Part shown: positions 26,464 to 34,827 of the stretch, piece by piece
How positions within the stretch are numbered: position 1 is the first letter of the stretch
Layout: each line of letters starts with the position of its first letter
Source: Maricaulis sp.
GTDB taxonomy: Bacteria; Pseudomonadota; Alphaproteobacteria; Caulobacterales; Maricaulaceae
Reading direction: 5' to 3'
DNA length: 64,000 nt
Assembly (NCBI RefSeq): GCF_017642925.1
Contig: NZ_JAEPOL010000007.1
Location: 1 to 64,000 of the forward strand
Position numbers and translations under genes: made by a program
The notes under the pieces: generated by a model
Database searches by the model: none
The model's input: only the letters and a program-made list of their open reading frames with translations
What the model was told of the DNA's origin: nothing

Positions 26464-27345
26464 ATGGCTGGGCATGCCGCAAAGCACGACTATCACCTGG
26501 TTGATCCGAGCCCGTGGCCGTTTGTGGGCTCGCTCGGCGCCTTCCTGCTGGCCGTGGGTGCGGTCGGCAATATGAAGGGCCTTGTCGGCGCGGATCACCC
26601 GCTGGCCTTCATGTATGGCGACGGGGCCTTCGGCGGCCTGATCCTCGGCTTTGCTGTGGTCCTGTATACGATGATCGGCTGGTGGGGCGACGTGATCAAG
26701 GAGTCGCGCCGCGGTGACCACACGCCGGTCGTCGACCTGCACCTGCGCTACGGCATGATCATGTTCATCGCCTCCGAAGTGATGTTCTTCGTGGCGTGGT
26801 TCTGGATCTTCTTCGAATACGCCATCTTCCACGAAGTCCGCACGGGCTGGGACGGTGCAACGCTGGCTGCCGATTTCCAGGGCCTGGGCACTTGGCCGCC
26901 GGTCGGTGTGGAAACCTTCAATCCGTGGCACATCCCGCTGATGAACACGCTGATCCTGCTGCTCTCGGGCACCACGGTCACCTGGGCGCACCACGCCCTG
27001 CAGCATGGCGATCGCAAGGGGGCCACGCTGGGCCTGATCTTCACGGTCATTCTCGGTGTGTGCTTCACGTCGCTGCAGGTGGTCGAATACATGGAAGCGC
27101 ACTTCGCCTTCTCGATCGCCGATGGCGGCAATCTCTACGGTTCGGCCTTCTTCATGGCGACGGGCTTCCACGGTGCACACGTGGTGATCGGGACGATCTT
27201 CCTGGCCGTCTGCCTGTTCCGTCTGCTGGCCGGCCAGTTCACGCCGGAGAAGCATTTCGGGCTCGAAGCCGCCGCCTGGTACTGGCACTTCGTCGACGTG
27301 GTCTGGCTGTTCCTGTTCGCCTTCGTCTACGTCACATTCGGCTAG
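26464..27345 (+). CDS. coxC: Cytochrome c oxidase subunit III
   Basis: Seven-helix structural subunit that protects the catalytic site of aa3 oxidase. The 293 aa protein contains [23 protein letters not shown], split here as [16 protein letters not shown], and the conserved [11 protein letters not shown] and [14 protein letters not shown] motifs. Length is usual. Preceded by AGGAG and followed 13 bp later by the DUF983 gene. Confidence 0.97.
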   Translation: MAGHAAKHDYHLVDPSPWPFVGSLGAFLLAVGAVGNMKGLVGADHPLAFMYGDGAFGGLILGFAVVLYTMIGWWGDVIKESRRGDHTPVVDLHLRYGMIMFIASEVMFFVAWFWIFFEYAIFHEVRTGWDGATLAADFQGLGTWPPVGVETFNPWHIPLMNTLILLLSGTTVTWAHHALQHGDRKGATLGLIFTVILGVCFTSLQVVEYMEAHFAFSIADGGNLYGSAFFMATGFHGAHVVIGTIFLAVCLFRLLAGQFTPEKHFGLEAAAWYWHFVDVVWLFLFAFVYVTFG

Positions 27346-27358
27346 GAGCCGGACCGTC

Positions 27359-27718
27359 ATGACCAAACCCTCCCCGTTCCAGGCCGGCGTCTCAGGACAC
27401 TGTCCGAAGTGCGGGGAGGGGGCCATGTTCGATGGCCTCCTGAAGATCGCGCCGCGCTGTGATGTGTGCGGCGCGGACTTCGACAAGGCGGATGTCGGCG
27501 ACGGGGCCTCCGTCTTCGTGATGTTCATCGTCGGCTTTCTTGCCGTCATTCTCTACCTGCTGGTCGAGGTCGCCTTCTCGCCGCCCTGGTGGGTGCACCT
27601 GATCTTCCAGATCCCTTTCATCCCCGTCGTCTCGATCCTGCTGCTCCGGCCGATCAAGGGACTGCTCTTCGCGCTGCAGTTCGAACACGACGCCCAGGAA
27701 GCCCGGCTCGACGACTAG
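27359..27718 (+). CDS. DUF983 zinc-ribbon membrane protein
   Basis: The 119 aa protein begins with two CxxC pairs, CPKCGEGAMFDG and CDVCGADF, forming a likely zinc ribbon, followed by two membrane helices (residues ~50-72 and ~75-97). DUF983 genes sit in cox operons of many alphaproteobacteria, between coxC and surf1, so a role in oxidase assembly is likely but unproven. Confidence 0.9.
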   Translation: MTKPSPFQAGVSGHCPKCGEGAMFDGLLKIAPRCDVCGADFDKADVGDGASVFVMFIVGFLAVILYLLVEVAFSPPWWVHLIFQIPFIPVVSILLLRPIKGLLFALQFEHDAQEARLDD

Positions 27719-27773
27719 ACGGGCTGCCTTCCGGCCGCAGACATTCACGCTTCCCGGAGGGACCGGGCATCCC

Positions 27774-28445
27774 ATGCCGCACTTCCGACCGCTGCCGCTA
27801 CTCACCCTGTTCAGCCTGCCGGCGCTGGCTCTGTTGCTCACCCTGGGCACCTGGCAGATGCAGCGCATGTCCTGGAAGGCCGACCGGATCGATGCCTTCG
27901 AGGCTCGCGGCGAGGTGGCGAGCTTCCAGGCCGCATTGTGCAACGGATTCGAAGGCGACTTCGGACCGAGTGTCACCGGCCCCGCGCCGCTGACGGGGGA
28001 AACCCTCAGGGTCTACACGCTGCGCGACGCGCCGGGCTGGGCCCGCGTCGGCCTGATGGCGGTCCCGGCCTGCCAGACAGGAGAGCCGGACCGGCTGGTC
28101 TTCGTGGAAACCGGGTTTGAAACCCTGATGCGTGGCGACCGCACGCCGGTCTCGCGATGGCGCATCGAACCCCTGCCGGCTGCAGGCGTTTTCAGTGGAC
28201 GCAACGATCCGGATACCAATCAGTGGTACCGTTTCGATGTAGACGCCATGGCTGCGGCGCTGGATGCCGATCCGGCGCGCATTGCACCGGTGTGGGCGCG
28301 GGCCGATCTCGGCCTGCCGCAGAGCCTGGCCCAGACCCCGCCTTCGCGGCACCTGGGCTATGCGCTGACTTGGTACGGGCTGGCGCTGGCGCTGGTCGGT
28401 GTCTACGCAGCTTTCCACGTCGCGCGTGGCCGGCTGCGTCTTTGA
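27774..28445 (+). CDS. SURF1 family cytochrome oxidase biogenesis protein
   Basis: Helps insert heme a into subunit I. The 223 aa protein has the expected hairpin design, with one helix at each end (residues ~8-25 and ~195-215) and a periplasmic domain between. Family motifs are LGTWQMQRMSWK and, near the end, RHLGYALTWYGLALALVGVYA. It is the last clear gene of the oxidase operon. Confidence 0.93.
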   Translation: MPHFRPLPLLTLFSLPALALLLTLGTWQMQRMSWKADRIDAFEARGEVASFQAALCNGFEGDFGPSVTGPAPLTGETLRVYTLRDAPGWARVGLMAVPACQTGEPDRLVFVETGFETLMRGDRTPVSRWRIEPLPAAGVFSGRNDPDTNQWYRFDVDAMAAALDADPARIAPVWARADLGLPQSLAQTPPSRHLGYALTWYGLALALVGVYAAFHVARGRLRL

Positions 28446-28516
28446 TGCGGCACACGCCGGTCGAATGATGTAGAGAGAAGGCGGACAACAAGCCGCCCGG
28501 ACGGGAGAATGGACTG

Positions 28517-29095
28517 GTGGCAGTTTGGCGCGAAACCCCGTGGGACGATCCGCTGATCGGCGAAGGCATCCGGCTGCGCATGCCGCAGCTGGAGGATTAC
28601 GAGGCCTGGGCCCGCCTGCGCAGCGCAAGCCGTGCGCACACGGAGCCGTGGGAACCGGCCTGGACCCAGGACGAGTTGTCCAAGGGGGCCTTCCGTCGCC
28701 GTATCGAACGCTATGACGCCGACCGCAATGCCGGCACGGGCTATCCCTTCTTCGTCATGCGCGCCCGCGACAATGTGCTGCTGGGTGCCTGCAATCTGAA
28801 CAATGTCCGCCGCGGCGTGCTGCAGAGTGCGGATATCGGCTACTGGATCGGCAGCCCCTATGTGCGCCAGGGCCACACCCGCGCCGCGGTGCGCCGTGTC
28901 CTGGCCTTTGCCTTCGACGAGCTGCGCCTGCACCGGATCGAGGCGGCCTGCCAGCCGGCGAACACGGCCTCCCGCACGCTTCTAGAGGCTGTCGGCTTTA
29001 CCCATGAAGGGCTCGCCCGCGCCTATCTGAATATCGCCGGGGAGTGGCGCGACCACGAGCGCTACGCCATCCTCTCAACCGATCCGCGGTCATGA
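28517..29095 (+). CDS. GNAT acetyltransferase, RimJ/RimL type
   Basis: The 192 aa protein has the GNAT fold with DIGYWIGSPYVRQGHTRAAVRRVLAFAFDEL holding the acetyl-CoA loop (QGHTRAA) and the RimJ-type end NTASRTLLEAVGFTHEGLARAY. It is likely to modify an N-terminal residue of a protein, or a small molecule. The start is GTG at 28517 with GGGAG ten bases before. Its stop overlaps the start of the EAL gene (ATGA). Being just after surf1, it may be co-transcribed with the oxidase operon. Confidence 0.85.
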   Translation: MAVWRETPWDDPLIGEGIRLRMPQLEDYEAWARLRSASRAHTEPWEPAWTQDELSKGAFRRRIERYDADRNAGTGYPFFVMRARDNVLLGACNLNNVRRGVLQSADIGYWIGSPYVRQGHTRAAVRRVLAFAFDELRLHRIEAACQPANTASRTLLEAVGFTHEGLARAYLNIAGEWRDHERYAILSTDPRS

Positions 29096-30228
29096 CGGGC
29101 ACCGGCTTCGAAGCGGGCGCACGGGCGGCCGGTGCGGTTGCCTTCGCCTGCGACACGGCTGCGGGCCGGGTGCGTTTTACAGGTGATTTCGCCCGCTTCG
29201 GTCTGGATGCAGCCGAGCTGGCCTGGACCGGTTTTCTCGATCGTCTCGGCCCGGCCGACCAGTCGCGCCTGACGGCGGCGCTGGAGCGCGAGCACATTGA
29301 TATCCGCCTGCGACTGATCGGTGACAAGGGGCAGCTTGCCTATGTCCGCCTGCTCGGCCGCCGCAATGGCGAGGGGCGGGTCGAGGGCCTGATGACGCCC
29401 GCCGGGAGCACCGCCGACGGTGCCGGCCGGATCAGCGAGGAACATGCGCTGGCAAACGGTGTCGGGAACGGGGAGGTGCTGGCCTGGTACCAGCCGGTGA
29501 TCGATCTTTCCACGGGCCGGCTGGCGGGGTTCGAGGCGCTGGCGCGCTGGGAGCGCCCGGGCGTGGGCGTGCTGGCGCCGGATGATTTTCTGGACATGGC
29601 GCAGGATCTCGATCTGCTTGAGCACATCTCCGACCAGGTGCGCAGCAGTGCTGTCGCGGACCTGTCGTCCTGGCGTACCGCTCATGTGACATCCGGCACT
29701 CTTTTCGTAGCCGCCAATGCAACAGTTTCCGAACTTGTCGACCCGGTTTTCTGCGACCGCCTGATTGCGGCGGTGAAGGAGGCGCAGCTGCCGGACGGGG
29801 CGTTCAAGCTGGAAATCGCGGAAACCGAGATCATGCGCGATCCGGAGCAGGCGGCGGGCGCGATGAAGCGTCTGTCCGAGGCGGGGATTGCCCTCGCGCT
29901 GGATGATTTCGGCACCGGCTATTCCTCGCTCGCGCGGCTCGACATGCTGCCCTTCGACGTCGTCAAGATCGACCGCTATTTCATCCGCGCCATGACCGCC
30001 GACGAAAGTGCGGGAACGGTCGTGAAATCGGTGATCCAGCTGGCGACGCATTTCGGGATGAAAGTCGTGGCCGAGGGTGTCGAAAGCACCGAGGCTGCGG
30101 ATCGGTTGCGCGAGATGGGCTGCCAGTTCGTGCAGGGCTATCGCTATGCCGGCGCCCTCTCGCCGGATGCGGCGGCTGACGCTGTCGCCAACGGTATCGC
30201 CGGGCGCTTTGCGGCGCCGGGCGTCTAG
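29092..30228 (+). CDS. EAL-domain cyclic-di-GMP phosphodiesterase
   Basis: The 378 aa protein has an N-terminal ~100-residue PAS-like segment and a complete EAL domain. Active-site residues are all present: EAL at 148-150 (GFEALARW), AANATVSEL, EIAETE, DDFGTGYSSLARLD, VKIDRYFI, VVAEGVES and QFVQGY. It should therefore hydrolyse c-di-GMP rather than only bind it. No membrane segment is seen. It is coupled to the upstream GNAT gene by ATGA. It converges with the TauE gene, sharing CTAG as stops. Confidence 0.9.
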   Translation: MTGTGFEAGARAAGAVAFACDTAAGRVRFTGDFARFGLDAAELAWTGFLDRLGPADQSRLTAALEREHIDIRLRLIGDKGQLAYVRLLGRRNGEGRVEGLMTPAGSTADGAGRISEEHALANGVGNGEVLAWYQPVIDLSTGRLAGFEALARWERPGVGVLAPDDFLDMAQDLDLLEHISDQVRSSAVADLSSWRTAHVTSGTLFVAANATVSELVDPVFCDRLIAAVKEAQLPDGAFKLEIAETEIMRDPEQAAGAMKRLSEAGIALALDDFGTGYSSLARLDMLPFDVVKIDRYFIRAMTADESAGTVVKSVIQLATHFGMKVVAEGVESTEAADRLREMGCQFVQGYRYAGALSPDAAADAVANGIAGRFAAPGV

Positions 30229-30974
30229 GCCAGGGCGCGCAGTGTGAAGATCGCTGTCATTATGCCGCCCGTCGCGATGATCACCCCGCGCACCACGCTG
30301 TCGGGCAGGGCCCGCGCCAGCGGCGCGCCGAGATAGCCGCCGGCGGTCGCTGCGGCCATCATCGCCAGCGCCGGCGTCCAGGCGACCAGTCCGGCCAGCG
30401 CAAAGGCGGCAACCGAGATTGCCGAGACGATCAGCGAGATAGCAGTCTTCAGCCCGTTCATCCTATGCAGGCCCGTCATGCCCTGCAGCGCAAACAGCGC
30501 CAGCAGCATGATGCCCAGCCCGCCATTGAAATAGCCGCCATAGACACAGACCAGAAAAAGCCCGGCCGCGCTGGCGAGCGGGCCGGCGGCGGTGGTGCCA
30601 GCCAGCCGGGCCCGCAGGGTGTCGCCGAAAGCAAAGGCGAGGGTGGCGACAAGCATCAGCGCAGGGATGATGCGTGTGAAGGCCGCGTCGGGCGTGACCA
30701 GCAGGAGGCCGGCACCGGCGAGACCTCCGGCCAGCGCCGTGCCGGCCTGACGCAGCAATTGCGCACGCGGCAGGGTGCCGAGTTCGCGGCGATAGCCGGC
30801 CATGCCGCCGGCATAGCCCGGCAGGACGGCGACCGCGCTGGTCGCATTGGCGGTGACAGGCGGCATGCCGGTCAGCACCAGTGCGGGGAAGGTGAGGAAA
30901 GTGCCGCCGCCGGCCAGCGTGTTCAGAACACCGGCGGCGAACGCGGCGGCGACGAGAATCAGGATGTCGGGCAT
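30225..30974 (-). CDS. TauE/SafE-family membrane transporter
   Basis: The 249 aa protein has about eight membrane segments. The N-terminal GVLNTLAGGGTFLTFPALVL and the mid-protein VCVYGGYFNGGLGIMLLALFAL are the two repeat signatures of this family of sulfite or organosulfonate exporters. Substrate unknown. Its stop overlaps the EAL stop. The start is 13 bp after the stop of the thioesterase gene on the same strand, so they may form a unit. Confidence 0.88.
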   Translation of the reverse strand: MPDILILVAAAFAAGVLNTLAGGGTFLTFPALVLTGMPPVTANATSAVAVLPGYAGGMAGYRRELGTLPRAQLLRQAGTALAGGLAGAGLLLVTPDAAFTRIIPALMLVATLAFAFGDTLRARLAGTTAAGPLASAAGLFLVCVYGGYFNGGLGIMLLALFALQGMTGLHRMNGLKTAISLIVSAISVAAFALAGLVAWTPALAMMAAATAGGYLGAPLARALPDSVVRGVIIATGGIMTAIFTLRALA

Positions 30975-30986
30975 GGCGCCGGCAGC

Positions 30987-31412
30987 CTAGCGTTCGCGCA
31001 GCCGCTTGATCGTGCCGGAGAAGTTCAGGCAGGGCTTGCCCTCGGCCGTGACCACTCCGCGCACGAAGATCAGCGATCCGCCGGCGCGCAGCACCTCGCC
31101 GCGGGCCTCCATGTAGTCGCCCTCGCGCGCACTGCCGAGAAACTCGGAGGTAAAGGCGACCGTGACGCCGTAGCCGGACGGTCCCATCTCTTCATGCGCG
31201 ATGCCGAAGAGGGCAAAGTCGGCGAAGCTCATCAGGCAGCCGCCATGAATAATGCCCATGCCGTTCAGCTGCTTCTTCTGCACCCGGAAGGCACAGACCG
31301 CCTCACCCTCGGCGTGGCGATAGAAGAAGGGGCCGGCGGCCTGCTCGAAAGGATCGGTCGGCCAGTAGTGCCAGCCGGCGAATTCGCCGCTTTCAACGAT
31401 ATGCGCATTCAT
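30987..31412 (-). CDS. Hotdog-fold acyl-CoA thioesterase, PaaI-like
   Basis: The 141 aa protein has the hotdog signature GIIHGGCLMSFADFALFGIA, the HGG loop forming the acyl-CoA site, and TSEFLGSAREGDYMEARGEVL as the second strand pair. It probably hydrolyses acyl- or aryl-CoA. It is the first of a two- or three-gene minus-strand group with the TauE gene. Confidence 0.85.
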   Translation of the reverse strand: MNAHIVESGEFAGWHYWPTDPFEQAAGPFFYRHAEGEAVCAFRVQKKQLNGMGIIHGGCLMSFADFALFGIAHEEMGPSGYGVTVAFTSEFLGSAREGDYMEARGEVLRAGGSLIFVRGVVTAEGKPCLNFSGTIKRLRER

Positions 31413-31446
31413 GAGTGGGTCTTTTCGCTAGGGGAGGCCCGGCGGC

Positions 31447-32043
31447 TCAGGCGTGGCCGGATATCATGGAGAGGTGTTCGGGCGTTACGCCGATCAGGTC
31501 AAGGGCGGCCTCCCACTTGCCGGCATCCTCGGTGTCGAAGATCAGCCCTTCGTCCGGATCGGTGACCAGCCAGGCATTGGCCGCCAGCTCGTTCTCCAGC
31601 TGGCCGGCGCCCCAGCCGGCATAGCCCAGCGCCATCAGGCTGCGCCGCGGCGGATGGTCGGACGCGATGGCTTCAAGCACGTCGCGCGTGGCGGTCAGCA
31701 GGATGCCGTCGCATACGGGCAGGGTGGAGTCCTCTGCGTGGAAGTCCGTCGAGTGCAGGACAAAGCCGCGATCACGATCCACCGGACCGCCCAGCAGGAC
31801 CGGCCGGTCAGGCGCGCCCTTGCCGCCCGCGATGTCGAGCTGCTGAAACAGCTCGGGCATGCGCAGGCCTTCGACCGGTTTGTTGATGACAATGCCCATG
31901 GCGTGATCGGCGGCGTGATCGCACATCAGGATCACGGCGCGGTCAAAGCGCGGATCGCCGATGCTCGGCGTGGCGACGAGAAGCTTGCCGTTGAGGAAAC
32001 TCTCGTCCACATCTGTGTCGGTCGCACGGTCCATGGCCGCCAT
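31447..32043 (-). CDS. YqgE/AlgH family protein
   Basis: The 198 aa protein belongs to the DUF179 family. Signatures are FLNGKLLVATPSIGDPRF, MGIVINKP, VLLGGPVDRDRGFVLHS and ALGYAGWGAGQLENEL. The biochemical role is not known; E. coli YqgE is next to the YqgF resolvase gene, but no yqgF is present here. It is divergent from the peroxiredoxin gene. Confidence 0.93.
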   Translation of the reverse strand: MAAMDRATDTDVDESFLNGKLLVATPSIGDPRFDRAVILMCDHAADHAMGIVINKPVEGLRMPELFQQLDIAGGKGAPDRPVLLGGPVDRDRGFVLHSTDFHAEDSTLPVCDGILLTATRDVLEAIASDHPPRRSLMALGYAGWGAGQLENELAANAWLVTDPDEGLIFDTEDAGKWEAALDLIGVTPEHLSMISGHA

Positions 32044-32132
32044 GTTCGCCGCAAAGAGGGGATGCGTCCAGCCAGGTTCCCGCTATCTTGCCGTGCGTGT
32101 TTACATGAATACTAACTCACAGGAGAACTGAC

Positions 32133-32615
32133 ATGACCCTTTCGGTCGGAGATCGCCTTCCCGAAGCCAGCTTCATGACGATGACGGCGGACGGGCCGAC
32201 GAAGCTGTCGATGGACGATGTGTTCGCGGGCAAGACCGTGGCGCTGTTTGCAGTGCCGGGCGCCTTCACGCCGACCTGCTCGGCCAAGCACCTGCCGGGC
32301 TTCGTCGAAAAAGCGTCCGAGATCAAGGCGAAGGGCGTCGATACGATCGCCTGCGTGTCGGTGAACGACGTGTTCGTCATGGACGCCTGGGGCAAGTCCC
32401 AGAATGCCGGCGAAGACGTGGTGATGCTGGCCGACGGCAATGGCGAGTTCGCCAAGGCTGCCGGCCTGGAAATGGACGGATCCGGTTTCGGCATGGGCAC
32501 GCGCTCGCAGCGCTTCTCCATGATCGTGAAGGACGGCGTCGTGTCCGAACTGAACGTCGAGGCACCCGGCGAATTCAAGGTGTCATCCGCTGACCATATT
32601 CTCGGTCAGCTCTAG
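32133..32615 (+). CDS. Peroxiredoxin, Prx5 type
   Basis: Reduces peroxides through its peroxidatic Cys49 in VPGAFTPTCSAKHLPGF, the Prx5 signature. The 160 aa protein also has the GRxSQRFSM-like segment RSQRFSMIV that carries the active-site Arg. A resolving Cys is not obvious apart from Cys in TIACVSV, so it may be a one-Cys enzyme using glutathione; gshA is in the window. AGGAG lies before the ATG. Confidence 0.92.
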   Translation: MTLSVGDRLPEASFMTMTADGPTKLSMDDVFAGKTVALFAVPGAFTPTCSAKHLPGFVEKASEIKAKGVDTIACVSVNDVFVMDAWGKSQNAGEDVVMLADGNGEFAKAAGLEMDGSGFGMGTRSQRFSMIVKDGVVSELNVEAPGEFKVSSADHILGQL

Positions 32616-32634
32616 GGATCTGCCCTGGACCGGC

Positions 32635-32657
32635 CCGGGCGGCATGGCGCCGCCCGG
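32635..32657 (+). other. Hairpin between the peroxiredoxin and SPFH genes
   Basis: CCGGGCGGC-N5-GCCGCCCGG is a perfect nine-base-pair stem in the 75 bp gap. There is no T tract, so it is more likely an mRNA-stability or attenuation hairpin than a terminator. Confidence 0.4.
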
Positions 32658-32690
32658 CCGCCGGCAAGACAAACAAGAAAGGGGTTCCGC

Positions 32691-33635
32691 ATGGATTTCG
32701 GTCTGATCGGTATTGGCGTTTTCTTCCTTTTGGCGCTCTTCATCATCGCTTCGGTGATCAAGACGGTACCACAGGGGCGTGAGTTCACGGTCGAACGCTT
32801 CGGACGGTTCACGCGGACCCTGAAGCCGGGCCTCCACTTCCTCGTGCCCTTCATCGACTCCATCGGCTACAAGATGAATATGCGCGAGCGCGTGCTGGAC
32901 GTGCCCAACCAGGATGTGATCACCCGCGACAATGCGACGGTGTCCGTCGATGCGGTCGTGTTCATCCAGGTGCTCGATGCACCGCGCGCGGCCTATGAGG
33001 TCGACAATCTGGAATTCGCCATCATCAACCTGGCCCTGACCAATGTGCGGACCGTGATCGGCGCCATGGACCTGGACGAGACCTTGTCCAAGCGCGACGA
33101 GATCAATGCGCGCCTGCTGGGCGTGATTGATGCCGCCACCAATCCCTGGGGCGTGAAGGTCACCCGGATCGAGATCCGCGACCTGTCGCCGCCCGTCGAC
33201 ATTACCGAAGCCATGGCGCGCCAGATGAAGGCGGAACGCCTGAAGCGTGCCGAGATCCTCGAGGCGGAAGGCGCCAAGCAGTCCGCCATCCTGCGCGCCG
33301 AGGGCGAAAAGGAAGCGGCCATCCGCGAGGCCGAGGGCCGCAAGGAAAGTGCCTTCCTGGACGCCGAGGCCCGCGAGCGTGAAGCCGAAGCCGAAGCCAA
33401 GGCGACCCAGCTGGTGTCCGACGCGATCGCCAAGGGCGATGTGTCCGCCATCAACTACTTCCTGGGTCAGAAATATGTCGAGGCCTTCGGCAAGCTGGCG
33501 ACCAGCGAGCAACAGCGCACCGTCATCATTCCGGCCGAGTTCTCCAACATCATCGGCACGATCACCGGTGTGGGCGAGCTGGGCAAGGCGGCGCACGACG
33601 CCATCAGCGAAGCGACCCGCAAGGGTCAGGGCTGA
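32691..33635 (+). CDS. SPFH/band-7 (paraslipin/QmcA-like) membrane protein
   Basis: The 314 aa protein has one N-terminal helix (residues ~3-22) and an SPFH domain (VPQGREFTVERFGRFTRTLKPG, split as REFTVERFGRFTRTLKPGLH; ISVDAVVFIQVLD-like strand), followed by an Ala/Glu-rich coiled coil (~175-245). It likely forms large membrane rings that organise proteases such as FtsH. It is followed directly by an NfeD gene, the usual partner. Confidence 0.93.
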   Translation: MDFGLIGIGVFFLLALFIIASVIKTVPQGREFTVERFGRFTRTLKPGLHFLVPFIDSIGYKMNMRERVLDVPNQDVITRDNATVSVDAVVFIQVLDAPRAAYEVDNLEFAIINLALTNVRTVIGAMDLDETLSKRDEINARLLGVIDAATNPWGVKVTRIEIRDLSPPVDITEAMARQMKAERLKRAEILEAEGAKQSAILRAEGEKEAAIREAEGRKESAFLDAEAREREAEAEAKATQLVSDAIAKGDVSAINYFLGQKYVEAFGKLATSEQQRTVIIPAEFSNIIGTITGVGELGKAAHDAISEATRKGQG

Positions 33636-33662
33636 GCAGACAGGCGATAGGAGGTTTTTGTC

Positions 33663-34157
33663 ATGGATATCCTCTTTTCAGTCTTCGACCGCATGAACAT
33701 GTGGGCCTGGTGGGCGATTGCCGGCGTCATCCTGATCGCCGAACTGCTCACCGGCACCACCTACCTTCTATGGCCGGCGGCCGCGGCTTTCCTGACCGGT
33801 TTTGTCGCGATGGAGGCCTTCGGTATCAGCTGGCCGATCCAGCTGGGTGTGTTCATCGTTCTGACCCTGCCGCTCCTCTGGGCCGGCGACCGCTGGGTGC
33901 GTCCGGCGCTGAAGTCGGGATCGGACAGCGGTCTCAATGACCGGTCGAGCCGCATGGTCGGACAGCGGGTGACCGTGGTTGGTGCTTTCTCGGCAGGACA
34001 AGGGCGAGTGCGTTATGGCGATACGGAATGGTCGGCCCAGACGGCAGACGGGTCCGATCCGGAAGCCGGTGCGCACTGGTTCGTGACCGAAGTTCGCGGT
34101 GTGATCCTGACGATCGCCCCGGCAGCGGCCGCATCCGATGCGCAGGCCACTGCATAA
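33663..34157 (+). CDS. NfeD-family membrane protein
   Basis: The 164 aa protein has two to three membrane helices (residues ~13-30, ~35-52, ~55-75) followed by a C-terminal OB-fold domain (MVGQRVTVVGAFSAGQGRVRYG, shown as RVTVVGAFSAGQGRVRY; DTEWSAQTADG). It is the short type without the N-terminal protease domain. It probably works with the SPFH protein just upstream (27 bp gap). Confidence 0.9.
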   Translation: MDILFSVFDRMNMWAWWAIAGVILIAELLTGTTYLLWPAAAAFLTGFVAMEAFGISWPIQLGVFIVLTLPLLWAGDRWVRPALKSGSDSGLNDRSSRMVGQRVTVVGAFSAGQGRVRYGDTEWSAQTADGSDPEAGAHWFVTEVRGVILTIAPAAAASDAQATA

Positions 34158-34261
34158 AGTTTCGGGTTCGATCAAAATTTAGGGATTCCGGAAGCGAGGT
34201 GGCAAGACACAGGCCCTAAACGTTCGCTCGCAAACGCACCTAACCTCGCTGAGTGAACACC

Positions 34262-34606
34262 ATGAACAAGAACATCCTCTCCGCCTGCCTGTGCCTTTCC
34301 ATGATCGCTGCTCCGGTGGCCCTGACCGGCGCTGCTGCCGCTGCCGACGCGCCGGAGCGCGAAGCGATCGAGCGCGTTGCCCCGGAATATCCGCGTGGCG
34401 CCGAACGCCGCGGTATCGAAGGCTCGGTCCGCGTGACCTATTCGGTCGCCCCGACCGGTGAAGTCGTCAATGCCGAGATCGCCGAAGCTACGCCGGCCGG
34501 CGTGTTCGACCGTGCCGCCCTGTCGGCCATCGAAGCCTGGCGCTTTGCGCCGGCCGCGACCCAGACCGACGGTCATTCCTACGAGCTGGAATTCCGTCTG
34601 AACTAG
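34262..34606 (+). CDS. Periplasmic TonB C-terminal-domain protein
   Basis: The ~114 aa protein has a signal peptide (MNKNILSACLCLSMIAAPVAL) and one TonB C-terminal domain (IERVAPEYPRGAERRGIEGSVRVTYSVAP, shown as RVAPEYPRGAERRGIEG; DRAALSAIEAWRFAPA). There is no proline-rich linker or ExbBD partner and, if the signal is cleaved, no membrane anchor, so it is not a full TonB. A GTG three codons earlier (34253) is an alternative start. A strong double hairpin terminator follows. Confidence 0.85.
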   Translation: MNKNILSACLCLSMIAAPVALTGAAAAADAPEREAIERVAPEYPRGAERRGIEGSVRVTYSVAPTGEVVNAEIAEATPAGVFDRAALSAIEAWRFAPAATQTDGHSYELEFRLN

Positions 34607-34620
34607 TCTCCGCCTTCGGG

Positions 34621-34674
34621 GGACGGCAAAGCCGTCCTGGGGCCGCGGCATCACTGCCGCGGCCCTTTGTCTTT
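34621..34674 (+). terminator. Double-hairpin terminator
   Basis: GGACGGC-AAA-GCCGTCC (34621-34637) is followed by GGGCCGCGGCA-TCAC-TGCCGCGGCCC (34640-34665) and TTTGTCTTT. It ends the SPFH-NfeD/TonB-C region before the hybrid kinase. Confidence 0.85.
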
Positions 34675-34827
34675 GCGATTCGAAGTATTTGTTGCAATGC
34701 AGCGAATATTCGTATTCGAACGCAAGTGCACAATATCCGCCTTTAAATCCATCGTAACGCGCAGATCCTAGACTTGCGGAAAATTGGGGCGCGCAATAAC
34801 AGGCCGCCCGCTTGTCCGGGGGTAGGA

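Noticed and set aside
34774-34827. N-terminal 18 residues of the hybrid kinase (TTG at 34774)
   Set aside because: There is no ribosome site before it; the TTG at 34828 follows GGGGGTAGGA. The choice is not certain.
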